Assembly (NCBI GenBank): GCA_028707275.1
Contig: JAQTUP010000001.1
Coordinates: 434,001-498,000 of the forward strand
Origin: Gallionella sp.
Lineage (GTDB): Bacteria > Pseudomonadota > Gammaproteobacteria > Burkholderiales > Gallionellaceae
DNA: 64,000 bases
Direction of reading: 5' to 3'
The notes beneath the pieces were generated by a model that was given only the letters and a program-made list of their open reading frames with translations, had not been told where the DNA came from and searched no databases. Both the position numbers and the translations under genes were made by a program. The first letter of the stretch is position 1. Each line of letters opens with the position of its first letter. Below, piece by piece: positions 44,363 through 54,335 of the stretch.

Positions 44363-47300
44363 TACTCCTCCTTCACTTTGAACCACGCGGCATACAGCGC
44401 CGGGAGAAACAAACAGGTGAGCAAGGTTGCCACTACCAGTCCGCCCATGATGGTGACAGCCATCGGACCCCAGAATACCTGGCGGGTGAGCGGAATCATC
44501 GCAAGAATGGCCGCAGCGGCGGTCAGCATGATGGGGCGGAAACGGCGCACGGTAGAGCCCACGATAGCCTCCCAGCTTGTTTTCCCCTCCTCCTCATCCT
44601 GACGTATCTGATCCACCAATATCACCGAATTGCGCATAATCATGCCGGCTAAGGCAATAAACCCCAGATTGGCGACAAAACCGAACGGCACCTGGAAAAT
44701 CAGCAGTGAGGCGGTCACGCCGATCAATCCCAGCGGGGCGGTAAGCAGCACGATGATGGTGCGGCTGATGCTTTGCAACTGCACCATCAGCAGGGTAATC
44801 ACGCCGATGAGCATCAGCGGCATCACCGCCATGATCGCCGTCTGCCCCTTGGCGGATTCTTCGATGCTGCCGCCCATCTCGATGTGATAATCGGCGGGCA
44901 GCGTCGCGCGCAGCGTTTCCAGTTGCGCGTTGAGTTCCCCTGATGCGGTGGCAGGTTGAGTCTTGTCATTCATGTCGGCCAGCACCGTCATGGTAGGCTG
45001 CCGGTTGCGCCGCCAGATGACGGCTTCTTCGAGCACAGGCACCAGTTTTGCGACCTGGGACAGGGGCACATGACGACCACCGGCGAGCGGAATATCCAGC
45101 CCTTCCAGACGATCGAGCGAGCGCGCGTCACTCGCGCCGCGCCATACCACGTCGATCAGCTGATCGTCCTCGCGATATTGGGTCAGAGCCACACCGTTGA
45201 GCCAGCCTTGCATCGCCTGAGCGATCTCACGACTGGATGTACCCAGCACGCGCGCCTTGTCCTGATCGACCACAATGCGCACGCTTTTGACTTTTTCATT
45301 CCAGTCAAAACTGATGTCCTGCAAATGCGGGTTGGCGCGCATCAATTCGGCCACTTTCGCGGCAATCAGCCGCACCTGTTCGACGTCCGCGCCGCTTACG
45401 CGAAACTGCACCGGATAACCGACCGGCGGGCCATTCTCCAGCCTCACTACATGAGGATGGATATGACTGAAGCCACCGGCTGCCGAGGTAAATACCTGCT
45501 CCAGACGCAGCTTGAGTTCCTCGCGTTTTTGGAAGTCTTTGGTCAGAATCACGCATTGCGCGTAGTTATCGCTGAACAATTTCACATCCAGCGACAAGAA
45601 GAAGCGCGGTGAACTGTTGCCGACGTAGCACGAATAGCTGGCGACAGCCGGATCGGCCTTGAGCATCGCTTCGATGCGCCGGGTCTCATGTTCGGTAGAC
45701 ACCAGCGATGCGCCTTGCGGCAACCAGATATCCACCATCAGCTCCAGACGGCTAGAAGAGGGGAAAAACTGTTTTTGCACTCCGTGACCGAATGCCACGA
45801 TGGACAACACAAAAAGCAGAATCGTCCCGGCAATCACCTTCCAGCGATGACGCAGGCAGCCTGTCAACAAGGCGCGAAAACGGCGATAGAACGGGGTGTC
45901 ATAGATGTCCTCGCCGTGTTTTTGGGCTTTTGCAATCAGCTTTGCTGAGTCGAGCAACTTAAAACCCAGATAGGGCGTGAACACCACCGCGACCAGCCAG
46001 GACACCATCAGGGCTATCGTCACCACGGCGAAAATCGAAAAGGTGTATTCGCTGGCCGCAGATTTTGAAAAGCCCACCGGCGTGAAAGCCGCCGCCGTAA
46101 TCAACGTGCCGGTGAGCATCGGAAAGGCCGTGGACGTATAGGCGAAAGTGGCCGCCTGAAAGCGATCCCACCCCTGCTCCATTTTCACCACCATCATTTC
46201 CACCGCGATAATCGCATCGTCCACCAGCAGCCCCAGGGCGATGACCAGCGCGCCCAGCGAGATACGCTGCAAATCGATGCCGAATATTTTCATCATGAAA
46301 AAGGTGATCGCCAGCACCAGCGGGATGGACAAGGCGACCACCGTGCCGGTACGCCAGCCCAGGCTCAAAAACGAGACGGCCAGCACGATCAAAATGGCCT
46401 CTCCCAGCGAATTCTGGAACAAAGAGATCGAACCCTTGACCACCTCGGGCTGATCGGCCACCACATGCAGATCCACGCCCACAGGCAGGGTCGCCTTGAT
46501 CGTGTTCATCGCGGCATCAAGATTTTTGCCTAATTGTATGACATTCCCGCCCTTGTCCATGACAACGCCTATCCCTATGGCCGGCACACCGCCGACCCGC
46601 ATCTGCGGTTTTGGCGGGTCGCTCAGGCCACGCGACACCTTAACGATGTCGCCCAAACGCAGATGACGTCCGTTCAACAGCAGCTCGGTATTGCGTATCC
46701 GCTCGACGCTGTCAAACCCGCCTGTCACGCGCAGCCAGATCCGGTCACTGCGGGTATCGACAAAACCTGCCGGGGAGATCACATTCTGCTGTTGTAACGC
46801 CGCAGCTATTTGTGCCGGGGTCACGCCAAAACTTGCCAGACGCGCGGCAGAGGCATCCAGATATATTTTTTCATCCTGCACGCCGATCAGTTCGACCCGC
46901 CTGACATCCGGCACCCGCTTCAAATCAAGCGCTGCCTGTTCCGCGTAGCGGCGCAAGGCGGCCAGATCAAAGCCATCTCCGGTCAGGGCGAAGATGTTGA
47001 TCTGCACATCGCCGAATTCGTCGTTGGGGAAGGGGCCTTGCACACCGGCGGGCAAGGTATGGCGAATATCATCCAGTTTTTTTCTGACCTGTCGCCAGGC
47101 TTCGGGCACTTCCTGTTTGGGGGTGTAATCCTTGAGCACCACAAACACCATGGACTCACCGGGCTTGGACGCCGAGCGCAGCGCGTCCACCCAGGGGGTT
47201 TCCTGCAACTTCTTCTCTATTTTTTCGGTCAGTTCGTGCTCGACTTCGAGCGCGGCAGCCCCCGGCCAGAGCGTGCGCACCGCCATTACCTTGAAGGTAA

Positions 47301-47427
47301 AGTCAGGATCTTCGGCGCGCCCCAGATTAAAATAGGAAATCACCCCCGCCGCCATCAGCACGATGATGAGATACAACACCATTTGCTGGTGCGTCAGCGC
47401 CCAGGCTGAGAGATTAGGCCCTTTCAC
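44362..47427 (-). CDS. RND efflux permease, HAE1/AcrB type
   Basis: Proton-driven inner-membrane efflux pump of 1021 residues with 12 predicted helices and two large periplasmic loops. Visible: the N-terminal helix near residue 17-34, the helix pattern LGALVIALGLLVDDAIIAVEMM with the proton-relay aspartates in helix 4, and the C-terminal half repeat (LGFIALAGMIMRNSVILVDQI). Substrates cannot be told from sequence. It overlaps the adaptor gene by ATGA. No outer-membrane channel gene is adjacent, so it would use one encoded elsewhere. Confidence 0.95.
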   Translation of the reverse strand: MKGPNLSAWALTHQQMVLYLIIVLMAAGVISYFNLGRAEDPDFTFKVMAVRTLWPGAAALEVEHELTEKIEKKLQETPWVDALRSASKPGESMVFVVLKDYTPKQEVPEAWRQVRKKLDDIRHTLPAGVQGPFPNDEFGDVQINIFALTGDGFDLAALRRYAEQAALDLKRVPDVRRVELIGVQDEKIYLDASAARLASFGVTPAQIAAALQQQNVISPAGFVDTRSDRIWLRVTGGFDSVERIRNTELLLNGRHLRLGDIVKVSRGLSDPPKPQMRVGGVPAIGIGVVMDKGGNVIQLGKNLDAAMNTIKATLPVGVDLHVVADQPEVVKGSISLFQNSLGEAILIVLAVSFLSLGWRTGTVVALSIPLVLAITFFMMKIFGIDLQRISLGALVIALGLLVDDAIIAVEMMVVKMEQGWDRFQAATFAYTSTAFPMLTGTLITAAAFTPVGFSKSAASEYTFSIFAVVTIALMVSWLVAVVFTPYLGFKLLDSAKLIAKAQKHGEDIYDTPFYRRFRALLTGCLRHRWKVIAGTILLFVLSIVAFGHGVQKQFFPSSSRLELMVDIWLPQGASLVSTEHETRRIEAMLKADPAVASYSCYVGNSSPRFFLSLDVKLFSDNYAQCVILTKDFQKREELKLRLEQVFTSAAGGFSHIHPHVVRLENGPPVGYPVQFRVSGADVEQVRLIAAKVAELMRANPHLQDISFDWNEKVKSVRIVVDQDKARVLGTSSREIAQAMQGWLNGVALTQYREDDQLIDVVWRGASDARSLDRLEGLDIPLAGGRHVPLSQVAKLVPVLEEAVIWRRNRQPTMTVLADMNDKTQPATASGELNAQLETLRATLPADYHIEMGGSIEESAKGQTAIMAVMPLMLIGVITLLMVQLQSISRTIIVLLTAPLGLIGVTASLLIFQVPFGFVANLGFIALAGMIMRNSVILVDQIRQDEEEGKTSWEAIVGSTVRRFRPIMLTAAAAILAMIPLTRQVFWGPMAVTIMGGLVVATLLTCLFLPALYAAWFKVKEE

Positions 47428-48467
47428 AGCGCGCCGCCGCTTGCAGACTCGACAGGCAGAATCTTTTCGCCCGGCGACAGCCTGTGCACACCGGCGCTGA
47501 CGATGCGCTCACCCGCCGAGAGTCCGCTGCCTATCACGGCGCCCCCGTCGCGCCAGGCAACAATTTCAACCTGCCGCAGGCTGACGCTGTGATCTGCTGC
47601 CACAATCCATACAGCGGTATGCCTGCCCTGCTGATAAATGGCCGACACCGGGATCAACAGATCCGGCGTGCTCCGCTGCGCCCTGATAAAACGCACGCGG
47701 GCGGTCATGCCCAGCGCAACCTTAGCAGGATCCGTGAGCGTCACGCGTGCAGCATAAGTGCGACTGACTGGGTCTGCTGCGGGCGACAATTCGCGCAAAC
47801 GCCCCGATAACGGCACACCGCCCTCCCCTGACAACAGCAGTACCTCCGCCGCATCCCCCACCTGATGCATGAAAAACTGCGCTTCGGGTATTTCGATTGA
47901 AACTTCCATCTCACCTGACTGTGCCAGGCGCACCACGGCTTGCCCGGCGCTCACCACTTGTCCGACATCAGCGAGCACCGCTGTGACTATGCCCTCTTTG
48001 TCGGCATACAAGGCCGTGTAATCCGACTGATTAAGCGCAAGACCTGCCTGTGCTTTTGCAGTTTGCAGTCCGGCCTCTTTCGCGTCCAGCGCGGACTGAC
48101 TGACAAAGCCCTTGCTGTGCAATTCGCGGTAACGCATCAAATCATTCTCGGCAAGCTTGTACTGCGTCCTGGCAGCGTCCGCCTGCAAACCGGCATCCGC
48201 AGGATCAATACGCGCCAACAGCTGACCTGCCCTGACTTTTACGCCCGCCTCCACTAGCCGTTCGACTATTTTGCCGCCGCTGCGAAACCCCAGCAGCAGC
48301 TCGTGGCGCGCACGAATCTCGCCGCTGTACGCCTCGACATCGGCCACGGCCATAGAACCTGCCAGCTGGGTCAAGGCGGGTCGTACCGCTTTGACAGGAG
48401 GCGGAGCTTCCTTGCCGCAGGCAGTCAGGGCAACTGCGAACAAGAGTAACAAGCGGGCTGATTTCAT
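47424..48467 (-). CDS. RND pump periplasmic adaptor lipoprotein
   Basis: Membrane-fusion subunit for the pump encoded just downstream. The lipoprotein signal MKSARLLLLFAVALTACGK has lipobox LTAC, followed by a lipoyl/barrel-sandwich half (GFRSGGKIVERLVEAGVKV...GQLLARID), a helical hairpin at about 95-145, the second lipoyl half, and beta-barrel and membrane-proximal domains. 347 residues. It has its own promoter upstream. No TetR or MarR regulator is encoded beside it. Confidence 0.94.
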   Translation of the reverse strand: MKSARLLLLFAVALTACGKEAPPPVKAVRPALTQLAGSMAVADVEAYSGEIRARHELLLGFRSGGKIVERLVEAGVKVRAGQLLARIDPADAGLQADAARTQYKLAENDLMRYRELHSKGFVSQSALDAKEAGLQTAKAQAGLALNQSDYTALYADKEGIVTAVLADVGQVVSAGQAVVRLAQSGEMEVSIEIPEAQFFMHQVGDAAEVLLLSGEGGVPLSGRLRELSPAADPVSRTYAARVTLTDPAKVALGMTARVRFIRAQRSTPDLLIPVSAIYQQGRHTAVWIVAADHSVSLRQVEIVAWRDGGAVIGSGLSAGERIVSAGVHRLSPGEKILPVESASGGAL

Positions 48468-48498
48468 TGTCTATCATGATTTGCTTAACAAGACATGC

Positions 48499-48527
48499 AA
48501 TGTAGTTTTCAAACGGCTGTTTGTCAA
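48499..48527 (-). promoter_or_regulatory. Promoter of the efflux operon
   Basis: On the minus strand TTGACA (48522-48527), a 17-base spacer, and TACATT (48499-48504), about 30 bases before the adaptor ATG. Confidence 0.7.
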
Positions 48528-48695
48528 ACGGAAGAAAAATGAGAGGAGGAGAAGAAATCAGGTTGAACTTTTTAGCTCACGGCCATTCTGACACCAACCT
48601 TGCATGGCAGGCGTGATTGTCGCCATGTAGAATCAGCGGACGACGGCCTTTGGTTTCCTCCCAAGCTCAGAACGAATGGCAGAAATGCATAATCA

Positions 48696-49286
48696 ATGAT
48701 AAAAACATCCGAATCCGACTCAAAGCATCGCCCGTTCACCGTGCACTACTCCCGGCGCGATGCGGCAGACAGAGCCGAGATCGAGCAATTTATTCACAGT
48801 ATTTTTTTCCAGACCTGCGGCGCAAAAGTCAGGTTTTTCCTGCCTACGCTGATCAGCCTGCGCGATCAGGAGGGCAAAATCATGGCCGCTTGCGGCATAC
48901 GCAATGCCGGGGAAGAACGCCTGTTTCTGGAAAATTACATGGACACCTCAGTCGAGTGTCGGCTCTCAGAACTCGTGGGCACAAGCGTTCAACGCAGCGA
49001 TATTGTTGAAATAGGCAATTTCTCGGTCGCCGAACTGGGTATGGCCAGACAGCTGATAGGCGCCATCTTCGACCAGCTGCATGCGACATCCAAACAGTGG
49101 GCGGTATTCACCGCCGTGCAGAGGGTATACAACGCCATGGTTAAGCAGGATATCATCCCGGAAATCTTGTGCGCTGCCGATATAAAAAAACTCCCGCCTG
49201 AAGAGCAATCCGAGTGGGGCAGTTACTACCAGCAAAACCCGCAGGTCATGGCGGTACGGCGCATGGAACTGCGCACGACAAGCTAA
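48696..49286 (+). CDS. Thermostable-hemolysin-family protein
   Basis: 196 residues matching the thermostable hemolysin (delta-VPH-like) family: the middle holds EERLFLENYMDTSVECRLSELV, then VEIGNFSV and a C-terminal helix-rich part. Despite the name, no signal peptide or pore-like segment is seen, and the fold pattern (a beta sheet with ENYMD and VEIGNFSV strands) recalls GNAT or AHL-synthase-like acyltransferases; that is inference. First gene of a five-gene operon, 24 bases before an acyl ligase, which argues for an enzyme role in making or moving an acyl product rather than haemolysis. Confidence 0.85.
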   Translation: MIKTSESDSKHRPFTVHYSRRDAADRAEIEQFIHSIFFQTCGAKVRFFLPTLISLRDQEGKIMAACGIRNAGEERLFLENYMDTSVECRLSELVGTSVQRSDIVEIGNFSVAELGMARQLIGAIFDQLHATSKQWAVFTAVQRVYNAMVKQDIIPEILCAADIKKLPPEEQSEWGSYYQQNPQVMAVRRMELRTTS

Positions 49287-49310
49287 ACCGGCCATCCACG
49301 GAGAAAAAAC

Positions 49311-50801
49311 TTGCAACCATCCATCATCGCCGCACTCAACCTGGTCTGTGAAAAGCAGCCGGACAGACCCGCGCTCACAGGCGCCAACTACTCGTTAAGC
49401 TATCGGGATCTGCAAAACGCCATCGCCGACATCAGCCGGGCACTCCTCTTCATGCCGGGCAAAACGCTGGGGCTGGCCGTTGATAACTCGCCGTTATGGG
49501 CCGCCATTGATCTGGCGGGCTTATCCTCCGAAAAAGTCATCATTCCCCTGCCCTTCTTTTTCTCAGGCGAACAGATCGCGCACAGCCTGCGCGATGCAGG
49601 CATTACCCACATCCTCACCGACCAGCCCGATCTTTATCAAACGATTCTTGCCAGCTCCGGCATAAAAACAGCAGCGGTTCTGATGCACACCTTCTGCGGC
49701 CAGGAAATCAGCGAGATTCGCCTGTCCGACATCGCCGAAAAGAATTTGCCGGCAGGCACGGTCAAAGTCACTTACACCTCGGGCACCACGGGGCATCCCA
49801 AGGGTGTTTGTCTGTCGGCCTCTGCACTGTACAGCGTGGCGCAATCGTTGCTCGCCGCCACCCGTGGACAACCGACAGACCAGCATGTCAGTGTGCTGCC
49901 GCTGTCCACCCTGCTGGAAAATCTGGCCGGCGTGTATGTGCCGCTGCTGGCGGGAGCGACCTGCCATTTACTGCCGCAAGCGGCCGTGGGTCTTTCCGGC
50001 TCCAGCGGGTTTAACGTGAGTCTGATGCTTGCCACACTGATCGAACATCAGGCGAGCACCACGATTCTGACGCCGCAATTGCTGCATGCGATGGTCGCGG
50101 CAATCGAAGCGGGACACCCGGCGCCTGGTCGGCTGCGTTTTATTGCCATCGGCGGCGCCACAGTATCCGAGCGCCTGCTGCTGCGGGCGCAGGCGCTGCA
50201 CCTCCCTGTCTTTGAAGGCTATGGCTTGTCCGAATGCGCATCGGTCGTGTCGCTCAACACCGAAGATGATCACTGCATGGGCAGTGTCGGAAAACCGTTG
50301 CCTCATACGAGGCTGAAATTTAGCGACGATGGCGAAATTCTGGTGTCCGGTGCAACCCTGCTGGGCTATACCGGCGGCGAACCGGTGCCTGAATTCTGGC
50401 CGACAGGCGACATCGGTCATCTGGACGAAAAAGGCTTTTTGCACCTGACGGGGCGCAAGAAAAATATTTTCATCACCTCGTTCGGCCGCAACGTATCCCC
50501 CGAATGGGTGGAACGCGAACTAACCCTGCATCCGGCCATCGGTCAGGCTGCCGTGTTCGGCGAGGCGCGCCCGTGGAATGTAGCCGTCATCGTGCCGCGA
50601 GCCCATGCAACAGAGGACGCGGTCAATCAGGCGATCGCGGAAGCTAACCATGTGCTGCCGGACTATGCTCAGGTAAAATGCTGGCTGGCCGCTAAAATGC
50701 CGTTTCTGCCGCAAAACGGCCAGCTCACCGCCAACGGGCGAATTAAACGCGAGGCGATCCTGGCTGAATATCAGACAGCCATCGAGCAACTTTACTGCTA
50801 A
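49311..50801 (+). CDS. AMP-dependent acyl ligase
   Basis: ANL-superfamily enzyme that activates a carboxylic acid as acyl-AMP and then passes it to CoA or a carrier. The P-loop is VTYTSGTTGHPKG (about 153-165), then FEGYGLSECASVVSLN, FWPTGDIGHLDEKGFLHLTGRKK, and C-terminal NGRIKR with the catalytic lysine. The start is a TTG at 49311 with GGAG at good spacing; 496 residues, shorter than long-chain FadD types. In a tight operon between the hemolysin-family gene and a diiron-type oxygenase, so it likely activates that pathway's fatty or aromatic acid. The substrate is unknown. Confidence 0.92.
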   Translation: MQPSIIAALNLVCEKQPDRPALTGANYSLSYRDLQNAIADISRALLFMPGKTLGLAVDNSPLWAAIDLAGLSSEKVIIPLPFFFSGEQIAHSLRDAGITHILTDQPDLYQTILASSGIKTAAVLMHTFCGQEISEIRLSDIAEKNLPAGTVKVTYTSGTTGHPKGVCLSASALYSVAQSLLAATRGQPTDQHVSVLPLSTLLENLAGVYVPLLAGATCHLLPQAAVGLSGSSGFNVSLMLATLIEHQASTTILTPQLLHAMVAAIEAGHPAPGRLRFIAIGGATVSERLLLRAQALHLPVFEGYGLSECASVVSLNTEDDHCMGSVGKPLPHTRLKFSDDGEILVSGATLLGYTGGEPVPEFWPTGDIGHLDEKGFLHLTGRKKNIFITSFGRNVSPEWVERELTLHPAIGQAAVFGEARPWNVAVIVPRAHATEDAVNQAIAEANHVLPDYAQVKCWLAAKMPFLPQNGQLTANGRIKREAILAEYQTAIEQLYC

Positions 50802-50832
50802 CATCAGACAATCGATCATAAAGGGTGAACCC

Positions 50833-51504
50833 ATGACCATTTATCAGCAACTGCTGGCCGCCACCTGCGCCGAACGAAATGAATTGCAGAGTCTGCCCAT
50901 CATCTCTGCGGCGGCAAGGGGGGAGGTCAGCCTTGAAGCGTACACGGCCTTCCTGACCGAGGCCTACTATCACGTCAGGCACACCACGCCGCTGCTGATG
51001 TCATGCGGCGGGAGACTGCCTGCAAAATACGAGTGGTTAAGAACCGCTGTAGCCGAATACATCGAGGAAGAAGTAGGTCATCAGGAATGGATACTGGGCG
51101 ACATCAAAGCCTGCGGAGGGGATGCAGAAGCGGTACGCACCGGCACGCCCCGCCCCGCCACCGAACTGATGGTAGCTTACGCTTATGACACCATCGCGCG
51201 CGTCAATCCTGTCGGCTTCTTCGGCATGGTACTGGTATTAGAAGGCACAAGCGTGGCGCTGGCCACCCACGCGGGTCGCGCGTTGCAGCAAAGTCTGGGA
51301 CTGGGGAAAGACGCCTTTTCCTACCTGACTTCGCACGGCTCGCTGGACGTGGGGCATGTCGATTTCTATGAATCGCTGATCAATCAGGTGACCGACCCGG
51401 ACGATCAGGCGTGCCTGATCCATTGCGCCCGCATGTTCTACAAATTATACGGCGACATCTTCCGCGATCTGGGCGCGCGATTTTTACCGGGAGCCACAAC
51501 ATGA
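50833..51504 (+). CDS. Haem-oxygenase-like diiron (TenA-like) protein
   Basis: A 223-residue all-helical protein of the TenA/haem-oxygenase-like fold. The spacing of possible metal ligands fits the iron-containing redox (HDO) subgroup: Glu43, Glu80 and His83 in YIEEEVGHQEW, Glu137 in LEGTSVALA, and His168, Asp172, His175 in SHGSLDVGHVDF. Known HDO enzymes include UndA (fatty acid to terminal alkene) and BesC or SznF types. It has a good AAGGGTGA ribosome-binding site and overlaps the SDR gene by ATGA. It probably oxidises the product of the upstream ligase; this is inference. Confidence 0.85.
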   Translation: MTIYQQLLAATCAERNELQSLPIISAAARGEVSLEAYTAFLTEAYYHVRHTTPLLMSCGGRLPAKYEWLRTAVAEYIEEEVGHQEWILGDIKACGGDAEAVRTGTPRPATELMVAYAYDTIARVNPVGFFGMVLVLEGTSVALATHAGRALQQSLGLGKDAFSYLTSHGSLDVGHVDFYESLINQVTDPDDQACLIHCARMFYKLYGDIFRDLGARFLPGATT

Positions 51505-52304
51505 ATCTTGCCAAAAAACGCATCATACTGACAGGCGCGGCAGGTGGCATCGGTTACCGTCTGGCACTGTTGCTCGCAAAAAAGGGCGCGCATCTGGCGC
51601 TGGTGGAACGCAATGCTCAGCGCCTGAGTGAGATCTGCGCCGAGATCAATCAAAGCGGGGGGCAAACCTGCGCCATCGCGCTGGATCTGACCGCTGACGG
51701 CGCGGCAGGAGAAGTCATAGACACTGCCTTGCAAACGCTGGGCGGGATTGATATTATCATCAACAACGCCGGTATCATGGACTTCACGCTGTATGAGCGC
51801 CAGTCACCCGAACGCATCGATCAGGTCATCAACGTCAATGTGATTGCACCCATGCTGCTGGTGCGTGCCGCCCTGCCTCACCTGCTGGCGCAGAACAGCG
51901 GGCGTATCGTCAACATCGGCTCGGCATTCGGCTCCATCGGTTTTGCCCACTTCGCAACCTATTGCGCCAGCAAATTCGCCATGCGCGGATTTTCTGAAGC
52001 CCTGCGCCGTGAACTGGCCGACAGCCAGGTCGGCGTCTCCTACGTTTCACCGCGCGCGGCCAGGACGGCACTGAACGACGAGCTGACCACCCAGATGTTA
52101 ATTGAAACCAAGACCAACATGGATGAACCTGACTATGTCGCGGCACAAATCGTACAGGCCATCGAACAGGAGGCCAAAGAATATTTCATCGGCCAGCCCG
52201 AATCCTTCTTTGCCAGATTAAACGGCATGTTCCCGCGCCTGGTCGATGGCGGCTTATTGAAAAACACGCGCATTGCCCGCAAATACGCATCCATGAAAAA
52301 GTAG
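51501..52304 (+). CDS. Short-chain dehydrogenase/reductase
   Basis: 267-residue classical SDR. The cofactor motif TGAAGGIG is at 11-18, NNAG in the middle, and the catalytic Tyr-x3-Lys is in YCASKFAM with an upstream serine in NIGSAFGS. Start at the ATG at 51501, which overlaps the previous stop; the longer upstream frame is not supported. A slightly extended C-terminus (FARLNGMFPRLVDGGLLKN) resembles SDRs of lipid metabolism. It likely reduces or oxidises an intermediate of the operon's pathway. Confidence 0.93.
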   Translation: MNLAKKRIILTGAAGGIGYRLALLLAKKGAHLALVERNAQRLSEICAEINQSGGQTCAIALDLTADGAAGEVIDTALQTLGGIDIIINNAGIMDFTLYERQSPERIDQVINVNVIAPMLLVRAALPHLLAQNSGRIVNIGSAFGSIGFAHFATYCASKFAMRGFSEALRRELADSQVGVSYVSPRAARTALNDELTTQMLIETKTNMDEPDYVAAQIVQAIEQEAKEYFIGQPESFFARLNGMFPRLVDGGLLKNTRIARKYASMKK

Positions 52305-52335
52305 TCTGAATCTAGCCATCACACGAGAAACTCAA

Positions 52336-52971
52336 ATGAAAAAATACGCATACTTTTTAGCCTTAGCCTTCAGCATCAACACCGCCTTCGCTGCCACCCC
52401 GCTGGATAGCGCCATCACAAAATTGCAACACGAATGGGCGACGGCCAATTACCAGACAGCCGAAACAGATCGTGAAGCGGCGCTCAAAAAACTATCCGAA
52501 GAGGCGCATCAGGTAACGGCCAGCAACCCCGGGCGCGCCGAACCGCTGATCTGGGAGGGCATCATCACCAGCACGCTGGCCAAATATCAGTCTATGTTCT
52601 CGGCAGGCGGCACGGCAAAAAAGGCGCGCGACTTGCTGCTGGCGGCGGAAAAAATTGACGCGAATGCACTCGAAGGCTCCGCGCTGACGTCGCTTGGCAG
52701 CCTCTATTACAAGGTTCCGCGCTTCGGTTCTTTTGGTGATTTTGACAAGGCGCGCGACTATCTTGAACGCGCGCTCAAGGTCAATCCGAACGGCATAGAC
52801 CAGAACTACTTTTATGCGGACTTCTTGCTCGAACGCGGCGAATATGCCAAATCGCTGGAATACTTCAAAAAGGCGCTGAATGCCCCTGCACGCCCAGGCC
52901 GCGAAGATGCGGATGCCGGTCGCCGTGCCGACATCAATGCCGGTATCAAGAAGGCAGAGAAAAAGCTCTAA
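52336..52971 (+). CDS. Exported TPR-repeat protein
   Basis: 211 residues with a cleavable signal peptide (MKKYAYFLALAFSINTAFA) and then TPR-like helices: KARDLLLAAEKIDANALEGS, KARDYLERALKVNPNG and SLEYFKKALNAPA. Probably a periplasmic partner or scaffold. It lies 31 bases after the SDR in the same direction, so it seems part of the same operon. Function not recognised. An array of 7-bp repeats follows the stop. Confidence 0.8.
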   Translation: MKKYAYFLALAFSINTAFAATPLDSAITKLQHEWATANYQTAETDREAALKKLSEEAHQVTASNPGRAEPLIWEGIITSTLAKYQSMFSAGGTAKKARDLLLAAEKIDANALEGSALTSLGSLYYKVPRFGSFGDFDKARDYLERALKVNPNGIDQNYFYADFLLERGEYAKSLEYFKKALNAPARPGREDADAGRRADINAGIKKAEKKL

Positions 52972-52977
52972 AAGGCA

Positions 52978-53036
52978 GGATTCGGGATTCGGGATTCAGG
53001 ATTCAGGATTCAGGATTCAGGATTCAGGACAGGATT
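52978..53036. repeat. 7-bp tandem repeat array
   Basis: About seven tandem copies of GGATTCR (first GGATTCG, then GGATTCA), followed by CAGGACAGGATTCTGCC. Lies between the TPR gene and hemH. Same unit family as in carA. Confidence 0.92.
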
Positions 53037-53104
53037 CTGCCGATTCGCACCTTAACGCAACACCCCTGCCGGACTTGCGCACGACCCTTGGTTTTACATA
53101 AAAT

Positions 53105-54190
53105 ATGACCTACCAGACTGAACCCGCATACACCCACGGCACGCCGCAAAAGACCGGCATTCTGCTGGTCAATCTTGGCACGCCTGACGCGCCCACGGCA
53201 AACGCCGTGCGCCCGTACCTCAAACAGTTTCTGGGAGATCCGCGTGTCGTGGAGATCCCGAAACTGCTCTGGTGGCTGATACTCAACGGGATCATCCTCA
53301 ACGTGCGCCCGAAGAAATCTGCCGCAAAATATGCCAGTGTCTGGCTGCCCGAGGGCTCTCCCCTGCGCGTCTATACCGAAAGACAGGCAAAACTGCTAAA
53401 GGAGGATCTGGCAGAGCGCACTCAGGCGCCCCTGGTAGTGGACTTCGCGATGAGCTACGGCAAACCCTCTATCCCCGACGCGTTGCGCCGTCTGAAAGAA
53501 CAAAACTGCCAGCGCATCCTGATAGCCCCGATGTTCCCGCAATATGCGGCCAGCTCGACAGCCCCGGTGTTTGACCAAGTGTTCGATGCGATGAAACAAA
53601 TGCGCAACGTGCCGGCTGTCCGTACCATCAAAAATTTTCATGACGACAAAGGTTACATCAAGGCACTGGCGGCCAGCATTAACGACTACTGGACAGTACA
53701 TGGCCGCCCGGAAAAGCTGGTGATGAGTTTTCACGGCGTGCCACAGTACACACTGGACAAAGGCGACCCGTATCACTGCGAATGCCACAAGACCGGACGC
53801 TTACTGGCCGAGGCGCTGGGCTTGCAAAAAGAAGAATATGCCGTTAGTTTCCAGTCTCGCTTCGGCCGTGCCGAATGGATCAAGCCCTACACGACCGCGA
53901 CGCTGGTCGAACTGGGGCGTCAGAAAACCCGCCGCGTGGATGTAGTCTGTCCGGGCTTTGTCGGTGACTGTCTGGAAACGCTGGAAGAAATCGCCATGGA
54001 AGGGCGCGAGGACTTTCATGCGGCAGGCGGCGGCGAATACCACTACATCCCCTGCCTCAACGACAGAGCAGACTGGATACACGCCCTGACGGATCTGGTG
54101 ATGGACAACCTGCAAGGCTGGCTCGCGCTGCCCGATCCTGTCGAACTGGAACAGGGCCGACTGCGCGCACTGTCCATGGGCGCGAAATAA
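53105..54190 (+). CDS. hemH: Ferrochelatase
   Basis: Inserts Fe(II) into protoporphyrin IX, the last step of haem synthesis. [14 protein letters not shown] at the N-terminus; the catalytic His in [17 protein letters not shown] and the matching Glu in [18 protein letters not shown]. 361 residues, normal for proteobacteria. The preceding repeat array separates it from the TPR gene, so it may have its own promoter. Confidence 0.97.
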   Translation: MTYQTEPAYTHGTPQKTGILLVNLGTPDAPTANAVRPYLKQFLGDPRVVEIPKLLWWLILNGIILNVRPKKSAAKYASVWLPEGSPLRVYTERQAKLLKEDLAERTQAPLVVDFAMSYGKPSIPDALRRLKEQNCQRILIAPMFPQYAASSTAPVFDQVFDAMKQMRNVPAVRTIKNFHDDKGYIKALAASINDYWTVHGRPEKLVMSFHGVPQYTLDKGDPYHCECHKTGRLLAEALGLQKEEYAVSFQSRFGRAEWIKPYTTATLVELGRQKTRRVDVVCPGFVGDCLETLEEIAMEGREDFHAAGGGEYHYIPCLNDRADWIHALTDLVMDNLQGWLALPDPVELEQGRLRALSMGAK

Positions 54191-54335
54191 CGGCGGGCTA
54201 CGCCCGACCCGCTCGTGACTCGCTGATAGCCGCTGGAATGACAGTTGTCACGCGAAACGTCGCTAATTTCGAACCTGCGGGCCAGGTGCGAGGAGAAATA
54301 ACGATCAAGACTACACTGCGCTTGCCTGCAAATTA

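Noticed and set aside
48696-49286. A real secreted haemolysin
   Set aside because: No signal peptide or membrane-active segment, and the gene is the first of an enzyme operon. The family name is kept, but the function is left open.
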